A DNA stretch of 64,000 bases. It comes from Ancylobacter mangrovi (GTDB lineage Bacteria; Pseudomonadota; Alphaproteobacteria; Rhizobiales; Xanthobacteraceae). Below the pieces are notes generated by a model that searched no databases, was not told where the DNA came from, and saw nothing but the letters and a program-made list of their open reading frames with translations. Of this stretch, positions 19,249 to 27,717 are shown piece by piece. The stretch spans positions 174,454 through 238,453 of the forward strand of contig NZ_JANTHZ010000008.1 of NCBI RefSeq assembly GCF_024752355.1, written 5' to 3'. Both the position numbers and the translations under genes were made by a program. Numbering within the stretch: the first letter of the stretch is position 1; each line of letters begins with the position of its first letter.

Positions 19249-19485
19249 TCCCATCAACGGTCGGCTAAGGGACGAGTTGCTCAACGATTTACTGTTCTCT
19301 AGCATGGGCGGCTCTCGAGAGCAGATCCGAGCCCGGTAGGACGACTACAATCACCACCGCCCGCATTTCGGCCTTGGGAACACCCCGCCGGTCGTATCTG
19401 CCGAGAAGAAGAGGCTGGCGATGCGGGCAGCGTCCAGAAATCACCGTGCGGATTCTCCGATTTTACGGAGGAGAGTCCGAGCTTA
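19249..19485 (+). pseudogene. 3' relic of an IS3/IS481-type transposase
   Basis: One plus-strand frame reads INGRLRDELLNDLLFSSMGG, a TAG in place of a Trp, then DDYNHHRPHFGLGNTPPV and EKKRLAMRAASRN. This is the C-terminal 'FNGRxRDE...W...DYNxxRPHSxLG' region of DDE transposases. From 18944 to 19248 there is only IS-type flanking DNA with no gene. Confidence 0.75.
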
Positions 19486-19664
19486 GGTTAGGGTCACCGC
19501 GCGGTCACCGTTTCCTCATTTCGCTGCGCTTCACGCCAGTTCACTGGGGTACAAATCCGTCCAATCCCAGACACCCGCTCGATACCCGAAGAAACGCGCT
19601 CTCTTGCGTACTGGAATGAATTGTGCGATAGAGACGCTCAATACTTTGACAAGGTAATTTATTG

Positions 19665-19710
19665 CTTGCCAAGGTTGGGGTCGTGGGTTCGAATCCCATC
19701 GCCCGCTCCA
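19665..19710 (+). other. 3' fragment of tRNA-Gly(GCC): probable integration (att) site
   Basis: The 46 bases from CTTGCCAAGGTTGGGG to CGCCCGCTCCA reproduce the 3' half of an alphaproteobacterial tRNA-Gly: anticodon GCC in TTGCCAA, the T arm GTGGGTTCGAATCCCAT, acceptor strand CGCCCGC, U73 and CCA. The 5' half (expected to begin GCGGGCG) is absent, and the upstream bases do not fold into a D arm. Integrases using tRNA 3' ends leave exactly such a duplicated 3' segment at the far border, so this most likely marks the right end of the accessory island. The intact tRNA should lie at the other border. Confidence 0.85.
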
Positions 19711-19736
19711 AATTTTCCAAATAAAATCAAATGCTT

Positions 19737-19762
19737 AGAAAGCGCCCATCGGGGCGCTTTCT
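19737..19762 (+). terminator. Strong hairpin 26 bp downstream of the tRNA fragment
   Basis: Stem AGAAAGCGCCC / GGGCGCTTTCT (11 bp) with a four-base loop. It has no long T tract but sits where a tRNA-Gly terminator would be, so it may be carried over from the tRNA locus. Between 19763 and 20062 I see no convincing gene. Confidence 0.6.
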
Positions 19763-20062
19763 GCTTCCAAAGCTCCACGCTGCGGGCGCTGGAAGCATAA
19801 CGGAAGCATCCGCACGAAAGTCGCCGGATAGCATGGCGCGCTGACGGCGCCCTTCCTTCGCCTCTGCCAGGCGCAATGCGAGGTCGAAAACGCCGGGATA
19901 TGGCCTCGGCGTCATCTGCCCTGCAGTCCCCGGATGCCGGGCGCCTCAGGCATCGATTCGTCTGAATCTCTGGCCCATCCGAGCTCAGGCGTGTCAAACG
20001 GCGTTGGAACGGGACCCTTGATCGGCGTGCAAAGGGACCCCGGGAAGGATCGGCGAGCGAGG

Positions 20063-20764
20063 TCAGATCCTGTTCTTGAAGCGCCAGCTCTTGTTGCCGG
20101 TCTCGATGATGTCGCGGTGATGGGTGAGCCGGTCGAGGAGAGCTGTGGTCATCTTGGCGTCGCCGAACACTGAGGGCCATTCGCCGAAGGCGAGGTTGGT
20201 GGTGACGATGACCGAGGCCTGCTCGTAGAACCGGCCGATGAGGTGGAACAGGAGCTGGCCGCCGGACCGGGCGAAGGGCAGGTAGCCGAGTTCGTCGAGC
20301 ACGATGAAGTCCATGCGGCCGAGATAGTCGGCCAGCCGCCCTGGCGCCCGGCGCGGGTTTCCGCCTCGAGCTTGTTGACGAGATCCACGACGTTGAAGAA
20401 GCGGCCGCGAGCACCGGCCCGGATACAGGCGCGGGCGATGGCGATGGCCAGATGGGTCTTGCCCGCTCCGGTGCCGCCGATCAGCACGGCATTGCGCTGA
20501 TGGGCGAGGAAGTTGCCGGAGGCGAGGTCGCGTACCAGGGTCTCGTTGATCGGGGTGTCGTCGAACACGAAGTCGTCGATGTCCCGGGCGAGCGGCAGCT
20601 TGGCGATGGTGATCTGATACTTGATCGAGCGGGCCTGCTTCTCGCTGATCTCGGCGTTAAGGAGGTCGCCGACAACGCGCTGAGGCTCATGCTGACGCTT
20701 CACGGCGGTCGCGATGATCTCGTCGAAGGCGGCCTTCATGCCATAGAGCTTCAACTCGCCAGGA
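20063..20764 (-). pseudogene. istB: IS21-family IstB ATPase, N-truncated and frameshifted
   Basis: The first part (LKLYGMKAAFDEIIATAVKR, Walker [41 protein letters not shown]) and the second part in another frame ([20 protein letters not shown] with Walker [41 protein letters not shown]) together make a nearly full IstB. One base appears deleted near 20340, after GRQG. The first dozen residues are missing because homology ends at about 20764, precisely at the stop of the AraC gene. No istA is present. Confidence 0.9.
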
Positions 20765-21739
20765 TCAGTCCACCTTGGCCACGTTTGCTGATAGCTGACT
20801 CCTGAAACGTTTCGGCGAGACGCCAGTTGCCCGCTTGAAGGCGTTGCTGAACGCACTTTCGGAGCTGTAGCCGACCTCGCGGGCAAGCTCGGACAGGGGC
20901 ACACCGATATCGCGGAGCTTGCATTCGGCGAGGCGCATCCGCCAGTTGAAGACGTAGGCGAGTGGTGCCATCCCAGCCACGTCGCGAAAGCGCAGGGCAA
21001 AGCCGGTGCGTGACATGCCAACACCACGCGCCAGTTCGGCGATGGTCCAGTTACGGGCGGGATCGGCGTGAATCATCTGCAAGGCCGGGGCGAGACGCCG
21101 ATCGCCGAGAGCCTTGAGCCATCCGCTGGTCTCCGCCCCCTCGGCCAACAATGTTGCGCGCAGCGACTGGACGAACAGCAACTGCGCCAGCAAGGCACGC
21201 GTGGCCTCGGCGCCGGCCTGATTGACCCGATCCTCGCGTACCAGCTGATCCAGCAGCCAGTCGAGCATCGGGGCCTGCGGCGTGGTCGAGGCTACGTGAA
21301 CGGCTGGCGGCAGCACGTCGAGCAGCAGGCTCTGCCGCACAGCATCGACGGCGACATGCCCGCCCATGATGAGAGTGTCGCCGTCGTGCCGGTGCGCAAC
21401 AATATCGGAGACCGCGCGGATGGCGCCGGACGTGACGTCCGGAGCCGGCGGCGCTGGTTCACTGGCAAGAGTCATCGCGTGCTTGCCGTTGACCAGGAAG
21501 ATATCACCCTTCGTGAGCCGTAAGGGCGCTGGAAAAGTGTCCATGAGCAACCAGCAGTCGCCTTCGACGACCGCCATGATCTTGAGCGCATTGGGCCGGG
21601 CGAACCGCCGAACCCATGTCCCGGAAGCGATGAGGCCTCCGCTCAGGATGCAGCGGGCATCGAGCAGGTTGAGGATTTGCGATAGAGGGTCCGAGATCAT
21701 TTCTGAACGATCGCGCAATTTTTCTGCACGATCAAGCAT
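20765..21739 (-). CDS. AraC-family transcriptional regulator with cupin sensor
   Basis: A 324-residue regulator. The N-terminal half is a cupin/AraC_binding-type effector domain (RFARPNALKIMAVVEGDCWL, KGDIFLVNGKHAMTL). The C-terminal hundred residues hold two helix-turn-helix units: NWTIAELARGVGMSRTGFAL then PLSELAREVGYSSESAFSNA, ending FKRATGVSPKRFR. It is transcribed away from the SDR gene at 21790 across only 50 bases, so it very probably controls that gene and itself. Its C-terminus abuts the truncated istB, showing that IS21 debris was joined right after its stop codon without damaging the protein. Confidence 0.9.
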   Translation of the reverse strand: MLDRAEKLRDRSEMISDPLSQILNLLDARCILSGGLIASGTWVRRFARPNALKIMAVVEGDCWLLMDTFPAPLRLTKGDIFLVNGKHAMTLASEPAPPAPDVTSGAIRAVSDIVAHRHDGDTLIMGGHVAVDAVRQSLLLDVLPPAVHVASTTPQAPMLDWLLDQLVREDRVNQAGAEATRALLAQLLFVQSLRATLLAEGAETSGWLKALGDRRLAPALQMIHADPARNWTIAELARGVGMSRTGFALRFRDVAGMAPLAYVFNWRMRLAECKLRDIGVPLSELAREVGYSSESAFSNAFKRATGVSPKRFRSQLSANVAKVD

Positions 21740-21789
21740 TCATCGTTCCGACATGCGGAGATATGTGATGCGTTCAACATAAGGAGCAC

Positions 21790-22785
21790 ATGATGTCTCA
21801 ATCGCAAAATCCACTCGGCTCTGGCTTTTCCGCCGCGAGCACGGCTCTCGAAGTTATTTCCGGGATCGATCTTTCGCGCGAGACCGCGCTGGTCACGGGC
21901 GGCTCCAACGGCATGGGACTGGAGATCACCCGAGCTCTGGTTTCGGCCGGCGCCAGCGTCGTTGTTCCGGCGCGCAATCTCGACAAGGCAAAAGCTGCCC
22001 TCGATGGGATCGAAGGCGTCGAGGTTGTTACGCTCGACCTGATGGATCCCGCTTCGATCAAGACCCTGGCCGACACGTTCCTCGCCTCGAACCGCGGGCT
22101 GGACATTCTCATCAACAACGCCGGAACGATGCTCAACCCGCTGACGCGCGACAGCCGTGGCTACGAATGCCAGCTTTCGACCAACCATCTTGGTCATTTC
22201 GACCTTGCGGTCCGTCTCTGGCCAGCCCTGGTCAAGGCGAAGAACGCGCGGGTCATCTCTGTCTCTTCGCGCGCACATCAGTATGGCCGGTTCGATTTCG
22301 ACGACCCGAACTTCGAGCGTCAGCCTTATGACGCCAGCCTCGCCTATGGTCGTTCCAAGACCGCCAACGCCCTGTTTGCGGTCGGGTTGGATAAGCGCGG
22401 GCAGGCGCATGGGGTGCGTGCGTTTTCCTTGCATCCGGGCGGGGTCATAACCGAACTCGCCAAGTTCATTTCAACCGAAGACCTCAAGGCAACCGGCTAT
22501 ATCGACGCCGACGGAAACCCGATCATCGATCCCGAGCGCAACATGAAGACCCCGGCACAAGGCGCGGCGACGGCGGTCTGGTGTGCCACGAGCCCCATTC
22601 TCGATGGGTTGGGTGGGCTGTATTGCGAGAATTGCGACGTGGCCCCGGCGTTGCCCGACGACTCCAGGGAACTGCTCGGTGTCCGATCCTGGGCGTTCGA
22701 CCCGGAGGCCGCTGAAAAGCTCTGGACTCTGAGCGAAGAGCTGACTGGCGTTCGACTGGATAGCTCAAACGGCCCGGTCGCATAG
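21790..22785 (+). CDS. Short-chain dehydrogenase/reductase (retinol-dehydrogenase-like)
   Basis: A 331-residue NAD(P)-dependent oxidoreductase. The cofactor motif is TALVTGGSNGMGLEITRALV (about residues 36-55), NNAG appears as ILINNAGTML, the catalytic Ser is in VISVSSRAH and the Tyr/Lys pair is in LAYGRSKTANA. The insertion before the Tyr (FDFDDPNFERQPYDAS) is characteristic of the RDH/WWOX-like SDRs that act on lipophilic alcohols or aldehydes. AAGGAG lies six bases before the ATG at 21790. The divergent AraC regulator suggests induction by the substrate, which cannot be named. Confidence 0.9.
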   Translation: MMSQSQNPLGSGFSAASTALEVISGIDLSRETALVTGGSNGMGLEITRALVSAGASVVVPARNLDKAKAALDGIEGVEVVTLDLMDPASIKTLADTFLASNRGLDILINNAGTMLNPLTRDSRGYECQLSTNHLGHFDLAVRLWPALVKAKNARVISVSSRAHQYGRFDFDDPNFERQPYDASLAYGRSKTANALFAVGLDKRGQAHGVRAFSLHPGGVITELAKFISTEDLKATGYIDADGNPIIDPERNMKTPAQGAATAVWCATSPILDGLGGLYCENCDVAPALPDDSRELLGVRSWAFDPEAAEKLWTLSEELTGVRLDSSNGPVA

Positions 22786-22826
22786 CCGAACCCGAAGAAT
22801 TGATCGTCGGAATCGGCTTGTACGGC

Positions 22827-22852
22827 AAGGGGCTGTATCGGGTGAGCCCCTT
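22827..22852 (+). terminator. Hairpin after the SDR gene
   Basis: AAGGGGCT (22827-22834) and AGCCCCTT (22845-22852) form an 8-bp stem about 40 bases after the SDR stop, with only two following T residues. It is probably a weak intrinsic terminator. The remaining DNA to 23282 shows no gene or repeat that I can support. Confidence 0.5.
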
Positions 22853-23282
22853 CCGCGCTTCCGTCCATTGAAGTCCGCCTTCACGCTACGGCCAAAGCAG
22901 ACACAGTGTCCGAGTTCAGGTGCATTGCCGTCTCGCCACGACTAGCAACAAGTGACCACTTCCGGCCCCAAACCGGCCATTCGTCGTTGCCGCAGCGAAC
23001 TTCTGCTCATGGCGCCGGCATGCCGGATTCGACGTCTTCCTGACGGGCTCTCGAGGCCGTGGGCTAACTGGGGCCTGCTTCTCGGAAGGAGAATGCCATG
23101 CGCGCCCATCGAGAGACCCGTCTACAGGACGAGCCTTAAGGCGCCGGCTCCCCTAAAGCCCACGCATATCTGGGCACGGCGCATACGGCTGCAGATTGCC
23201 AATCGGGTGGCCTACTTGCCGCTTCCAGGGAAAAAACGGTCGCCGCGGGCTGCATGCCGGCAACGCCCCGAGGCGCCAGCGG

Positions 23283-24218
23283 CTATGCGCCAGCCGATGC
23301 CGGCCTCGCAGCAGGCTTGTCGCCCGGGCTGGACTCGCGAGCGCGGATCGCGGCGTCCAGCGCCAGGAGGCGGGCGGCGGACTGCGCGTGCAGCCGCTCC
23401 ACCATCTGGCCGCCGAGCGTAATCACGCCCTTCTCCGCGTTCTCCGGCCGGGCGAAGGCGTCGACGATGGCACGCGCCTGCGCCACGTCCTCGGGCGCAG
23501 GGGCGAACACCCGGTTGGCGGACGTGATCTGCGAGGGGTGGATCAGCGTCTTGCCGTCGAAGCCAAGACGGCGGCCCTGCGTGCATTCGCGGGTGAAGCC
23601 CTCCAGGTCGGAGAAGGCGTTGTAGACGCCGTCGAACACCCGCAGCCCGTAGGCGCGGGCCACCAGCACCGCCTGCAGCAGCCAGGGCACCAGCGCCGCG
23701 CGATCGCCGCCGGGCTGCACGCCGGTATCCTTGGCGATGTCGTTGGTGCCGAGCACCAGCGCGGCGAGTCGTCCGCCCGCACCCGCTCCAACGCCCGCCT
23801 GCGCGATCTCGCGCAGGTTCAGCAGGCCGAGCGGGGTCTCGATCATCGCCCATAGGGCGAGGTCGGGCGGGGCGCCGGCGTCGTCGAGACGGCGGGACGC
23901 CTCGGCGAGGTCCTCTGGGCTCTCGACCTTGGGGAGCACCACGATGTCGGGCCGCGCGGCGGCGGCTGCCTTCAGGTCGTCGGCGAACCAGGCCGAGCCG
24001 CGCGGGTTCACCCGCAGCGCCAGCTGGCGGAAGCCGTAGCCGCCGGCGGCGATGGTGCGGCAGGCGCTCTCGCGCGCCTGCGGCTTCATCTCCGGAGCGA
24101 TCGAGTCCTCGAGGTCAATGATCAGCGCGTCGACGTCGAGCCCGCGCGCCTTCTCCAGCGCCCGCGCCTTCTCGCCCGGCACGTACAGCACACTGCGCAA
24201 GGGATGGTCCGCGCTCAT
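23283..24218 (-). CDS. CitE-like CoA-ester lyase (HpcH/HpaI aldolase family)
   Basis: A 311-residue protein of the citrate lyase beta / malyl-CoA / citramalyl-CoA lyase family. These cleave or form beta-hydroxyacyl-CoA C-C bonds, for example (S)-citramalyl-CoA to acetyl-CoA plus pyruvate. Visible blocks: RSVLYVPGEKARALEKARGL, DALIIDLEDSIAPEMK (phosphate/metal region), VLPKVESPEDL, MIETPLGLLNLREI (metal-binding Glu) and VLGTNDIAKDTG (Asp). KTLIHPSQITSANRVFAP closes the barrel. Its ATG overlaps the stop of tctA by four bases, so it is the last gene of the tctC-tctB-tctA unit and probably degrades the imported acid. Alternatives are malyl-CoA lyase or a thioesterase-type homologue. Confidence 0.85.
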   Translation of the reverse strand: MSADHPLRSVLYVPGEKARALEKARGLDVDALIIDLEDSIAPEMKPQARESACRTIAAGGYGFRQLALRVNPRGSAWFADDLKAAAAARPDIVVLPKVESPEDLAEASRRLDDAGAPPDLALWAMIETPLGLLNLREIAQAGVGAGAGGRLAALVLGTNDIAKDTGVQPGGDRAALVPWLLQAVLVARAYGLRVFDGVYNAFSDLEGFTRECTQGRRLGFDGKTLIHPSQITSANRVFAPAPEDVAQARAIVDAFARPENAEKGVITLGGQMVERLHAQSAARLLALDAAIRARESSPGDKPAARPASAGA

Positions 24219-25741
24219 CGCGAGGCCTCCTCGGACAGGACCGACGTCTCTCCGGCGGCCGCCCTCCGGCGTCGCCGGCCCAGCAGGGTCTGCACCAGCG
24301 GTGCGACGAAGATGATCGCGGCCAGCCCGAGGCAGATCGCCGAGATCGGCTCGCGCAGGAACACCGTCATGTCGTCGCCCGACATGACGAGGCTGCGGCG
24401 GAAGTTCGATTCCATCATGTAGCCCAGCACCAGCGCCAGAACGATCGGCGCCGGCTCGATCTCAACCTTGGCAAGCAGGTAGCCGACAATGCCGAAACCG
24501 ACCGCGACGCCGACGGCGAAGATCTCGTTGGATTCCGAATAGGTGCCGAGCAGGCAGGTCGCCGCCACGATGGCGGTGACCACCGAAGCCGGGATGGTGG
24601 TGAGACGCACCCACATGCGCGAGCCGAACAGACCGAGCATGACCATGAAGGGCATGCCGACCAGCAGCGCGATGTAGATGGAGTACGGGATCTCGGGGTG
24701 CTGGGTGAAGATCAGCGGCCCGGGCCGCACGCCCTGGATGGCCAGCGCGCCCACCAGCACGGCGGTGCTCGCCTTGCCGGGGATGCCGAGCGCCAGCATG
24801 GGGGCGAGCGCGCCCGGCATGCAGGCGTTGTTGGCGGTCTCCGCGGCCACGACGCCTTCCGGATTGCCCTTGCCGAAGGTCTGGGGCGACTTGGAGAACC
24901 GCTTTTGCACCGAGTAGGCGGTGATGGAGGCGATGGTCGCCCCGGCCCCGGGGATGACGCCCAGGATGTAGCCGATGAAGGTCGAGCGCAGCATGTTGCC
25001 GGTGTGCGGCTTGAGCAGCCCGATCTGAGCCGAGAGACCCGGCAATGCCTTGAGCGGGGTGGTGCGGTTGCCGGGCGTCTCCAGCATCCGTAGCACCTCG
25101 GAAAGAGCGAACAGGCCGATAAGCGCGGCGATGAAGGGGAAGCCGCCGAGCAGCCCGTCGTTGAAGACGTAGCGCATCACCCCGTCCACCGGATCGGTGC
25201 CCACCGTGGTCAGCAGCAGGCCGAACAGCAGGGCGATGAAGCCGCGCAGCACGGAATGGCCGGCCAGGGTCGAGATCAGGCTGAGGCCGAGCACGGCGAG
25301 CGCGAAATACTCGGCCGGGCCGAAAGCCAGCGCGATCTTGGTCATCCAGAGCACGGAGAAGATCAGCAGAACGGTGCTGATCACCGAGCCGACGGCCGAG
25401 CTGAGGATGGACAGGGTCAGCGCCTCGCCCGCCTCGCCGCGCTCGCGCATCGGGTAGCCGTCGAGCGCGGTGATGGCGGAGGAAGGCTCGCCCGGAGTGT
25501 TCATCAGGATCGCCGGAATGGCGCCGGAATACTCGGAGGCCATGTAGAGGGTGACCAGCATCACCACCGAGACGACCGGATCGAGGCCGAAAGTGAAGGG
25601 GATGAGCAGCGCCATGCCGACGCCGGCAGATAGGCCGGGCAGCGCGCCGACGATGTAGCCGATGACGACGCCGCCGAACAGACCAGCGATGACCTGCCAC
25701 GAGGAGAATGCCGAGAGACCGGCGAGAAAACCGTCAATCAT
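24215..25741 (-). CDS. tctA: TctA-family large permease of tripartite tricarboxylate transporter
   Basis: A 508-residue membrane protein matching TctA end to end: GGVVIGYIVGALPGLSAGVG, ILMNTPGEPSSAITALDGYP and FIGYILGVIPGAGATIASIT are the family signatures (two internal PGxxxG-type repeats). About 11-12 membrane helices. It forms the channel for a carboxylate delivered by the periplasmic TctC, driven by an ion gradient. I start it at the ATG at 25741, seven bases after tctB, because the 25 residues upstream in the open frame are not TctA-like and overlap tctB. Confidence 0.95.
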   Translation of the reverse strand: MIDGFLAGLSAFSSWQVIAGLFGGVVIGYIVGALPGLSAGVGMALLIPFTFGLDPVVSVVMLVTLYMASEYSGAIPAILMNTPGEPSSAITALDGYPMRERGEAGEALTLSILSSAVGSVISTVLLIFSVLWMTKIALAFGPAEYFALAVLGLSLISTLAGHSVLRGFIALLFGLLLTTVGTDPVDGVMRYVFNDGLLGGFPFIAALIGLFALSEVLRMLETPGNRTTPLKALPGLSAQIGLLKPHTGNMLRSTFIGYILGVIPGAGATIASITAYSVQKRFSKSPQTFGKGNPEGVVAAETANNACMPGALAPMLALGIPGKASTAVLVGALAIQGVRPGPLIFTQHPEIPYSIYIALLVGMPFMVMLGLFGSRMWVRLTTIPASVVTAIVAATCLLGTYSESNEIFAVGVAVGFGIVGYLLAKVEIEPAPIVLALVLGYMMESNFRRSLVMSGDDMTVFLREPISAICLGLAAIIFVAPLVQTLLGRRRRRAAAGETSVLSEEASR

Positions 25742-25748
25742 GGGAACC

Positions 25749-26261
25749 TCAGGGCAGCGGGATCGAGAGCAGCATCTCGAAGACGAGCTTGCTGAACAGC
25801 AGGAAGCCGGCGACATAGGCGAGGATAAGCAGCGGCCGGCGGCAGTCGGCGACCCACAGCGTCGCGGCGAGATAGACGGCCATGGTCGGGTAATAGCCGA
25901 CGGCGCGCATGGCCGGCGCGAAGGCCAGCATCAGGGCGATGCCCATCAGTACCCGCAGCGGCCGCCCGATGGTCACCCAATGCCCGCTCGGACCGGCGAC
26001 GAGCTGGCGCAGCCCGTTGGCAAACAGGACAAGAGCGCCAATGCCGAGCAGAAGCGCGATGCCGCGCGGAAAGGTTGCCGCGCCGATGCTCCCCTCGCCG
26101 CCATCGTCGATCTGGGCGCCGAGCACCCAGAAGGTGATGGACAGCGCCAGCAGCGCGGCGCCCACGAGCACGTCGCCCAATTCCAGGCGGAAGGCGAAGT
26201 CCTCGTCCTCCTCGACCGCGTGGTCGAGGGCGGATTCCTCATGTTGCGTTGCCATGGTCAC
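25749..26261 (-). CDS. tctB: TctB-family small permease
   Basis: A 170-residue protein with four hydrophobic helices (LVGAALLALSITFWVLGAQI, GIALLLGIGALVLFANGLRQ, LRVLMGIALMLAFAPAMRAV, LLILAYVAGFLLFSKLVFEM), the layout of TctB. The sequence of this subunit is weakly conserved, so position between tctC and tctA is part of the evidence. The soluble Glu/Asp-rich N-terminus is on the cytoplasmic side by the positive-inside rule. It is required with TctA for transport. Confidence 0.9.
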   Translation of the reverse strand: MTMATQHEESALDHAVEEDEDFAFRLELGDVLVGAALLALSITFWVLGAQIDDGGEGSIGAATFPRGIALLLGIGALVLFANGLRQLVAGPSGHWVTIGRPLRVLMGIALMLAFAPAMRAVGYYPTMAVYLAATLWVADCRRPLLILAYVAGFLLFSKLVFEMLLSIPLP

Positions 26262-26334
26262 GGTCAGGCTCTCATGATGGAAGGCCGAGAAGGGGAGGCC
26301 GCGCGCGGCGGCCTCCGGCGGAACGAGGCGGACG

Positions 26335-27312
26335 TCAGCGCGTCAGCCCAAGCCGCTCCATCCATTCCTTGGTGAGCGCGTTCTCTCGGGCCGCGGTGGC
26401 GGTGAACTCGGCCGGGGGCTGGAAGGAGGGGATCAGGGACGATTCCTCCATGTAGGCCACCAACTCCGGCGTCTTCAGCGCCTGCTCGACGGCCGCGGCG
26501 AGCTTGGCCTTGATCGGCTCGGGAATGCCCTTGGGACCAATGATGCCGCGCATCTGCTGCCAGGAGGTGTCGGCGTCGAAGCCCTGCTCCTTGAGCGTCG
26601 GCACGTCCGGGAACTGGCGCGCCCGCTCCTCCGACATGATGCCGATGACGCGCAGGCTGCCGGCGTCCACATAGGTCTTGACCAGGTCGACATAGGCGAT
26701 GGCGGCCTCGGCATGACCGCCGAGAGCGGCGGTCACCGCGTCGCCGACGCTGTCGAACGGCACCCAGCGCACCTTCTTGCTGTCGAGGCCGGCCGACTGG
26801 GCCATGATCTCCCAGGCGAAGTGCCCGCCCGAACCGCGCACGAAGCCGGCCATCACCACGCTGCCCGGCTTGGCGTTGGCGGCGTCGACAAGATCCTTGA
26901 AGGACTTGATCTTGCTGTCCTTGTTGACCACGATCAGATACGGCTCGTTCACCAGCCGCGCAATCCAGTCGAAGCTGTCGACGTTGTACTGCTTCAGGGT
27001 CTGGTTGAACGCCCCGATATGGGTCGAGGTGACGGCGCCGATGGTGTAGCCATCCGGCTTGGCGGAAGCCAGATCGGCGAGCTGGGTCGCGCCGCGCCCG
27101 CCCGGCTTGTTTTCCACCACCAGCGGAACGCCGAGAGTCTTCTCCATCGCAATCGCGAGCTTACGGGCCATGACGTCGGTCGCGCCGCCCGGCGAGACGT
27201 GCAGCAGATAGCGGATCGGCTTTTCGGGATAGTCGGCCATGGCGACGGCCGGAGCCACGAACAGGGAAGCGGCGATAGCCGCAGCCCTCAGCAGACGTGT
27301 GAGCATTTCCAT
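26335..27312 (-). CDS. tctC: TctC/Bug-family periplasmic solute-binding protein
   Basis: A 325-residue exported receptor. Signal peptide: LTRLLRAAAIAASLFVAPAV with AMADYPEKP. The mature protein starts with the Bug signature YPEKPIRYLLHVSPGGATDV followed by VPLVVENKPGGRG, and has the usual later blocks LKQYNVDSFDWIARL and GIPEPIKAKLAAAVEQALKT. These proteins bind carboxylates or other small organic acids, including sulfonated ones in some known TTT systems. First gene of the tctCBA-lyase unit; its promoter region is shared with the divergent enolase-superfamily gene and holds a dyad operator at 27604. Confidence 0.95.
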   Translation of the reverse strand: MEMLTRLLRAAAIAASLFVAPAVAMADYPEKPIRYLLHVSPGGATDVMARKLAIAMEKTLGVPLVVENKPGGRGATQLADLASAKPDGYTIGAVTSTHIGAFNQTLKQYNVDSFDWIARLVNEPYLIVVNKDSKIKSFKDLVDAANAKPGSVVMAGFVRGSGGHFAWEIMAQSAGLDSKKVRWVPFDSVGDAVTAALGGHAEAAIAYVDLVKTYVDAGSLRVIGIMSEERARQFPDVPTLKEQGFDADTSWQQMRGIIGPKGIPEPIKAKLAAAVEQALKTPELVAYMEESSLIPSFQPPAEFTATAARENALTKEWMERLGLTR

Positions 27313-27603
27313 TCTCCCTAGTCTGGCGGCCCTTTGGCGCGGGCTCTGTCGCCAGTTTCGTTCTGGTTCTTCGAGTTCAGGCCATCCAATCCCACGACAG
27401 GCAGCACGTCACGGCGTTTCGTTCATCCTCGGGCCTGGAACGAGGGACGAGCAGCAATCGGAAGTCGTGTCCGGGGCTGGCTTAGAGGTGCCGGCTCCTC
27501 GGTCCGTTTACGAGCCCCGCGTCCGTCCTGCCGTCCCCCGGAAGGACCGGACCGCACGGCCGGCATGGGATCGAATGATCCACGTTGCGCACTCTAAAAG
27601 TTC

Positions 27604-27623
27604 GTAGTAGCAATAGCAACAAC
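27604..27623. promoter_or_regulatory. Operator-like dyad, copy 1 (GTAGTAG-N6-CAACAAC)
   Basis: GTAGTAGCAATAGCAACAAC matches the perfect palindrome GTAGTTGCAATGACAACTAC at 35179-35198 in 16 of 20 positions, including both half-sites. It lies between divergent tctC and the enolase-superfamily gene. The regulator may be the TrmB-type protein at 32631 (inference). The rest of the 405-bp intergenic region has no recognisable gene. Confidence 0.6.
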
Positions 27624-27717
27624 TAATCGAGCGGGGCAGGCGGGCGGCTGGTCGAAGCGCCGCCGCGGCTGGAAACCAGCGCTGCCGCCGCATGCTCTCC
27701 CCGGGGGAAACGCCACC

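Noticed and set aside
19665..19710. Complete tRNA gene
   Set aside because: No acceptor 5' strand or D arm upstream; only the 3' half is present.
19659..20414. 251-codon minus-strand frame ending GAGDGIRTHDPNLGKQ
   Set aside because: The ending is the reverse translation of a tRNA 3' region, a well-known annotation artefact; the rest is antisense/out-of-frame istB.
22786..23282. Small open frames around 22952-23422
   Set aside because: Composition and lack of motifs suggest shadows of non-coding DNA and of the CitE-like gene.
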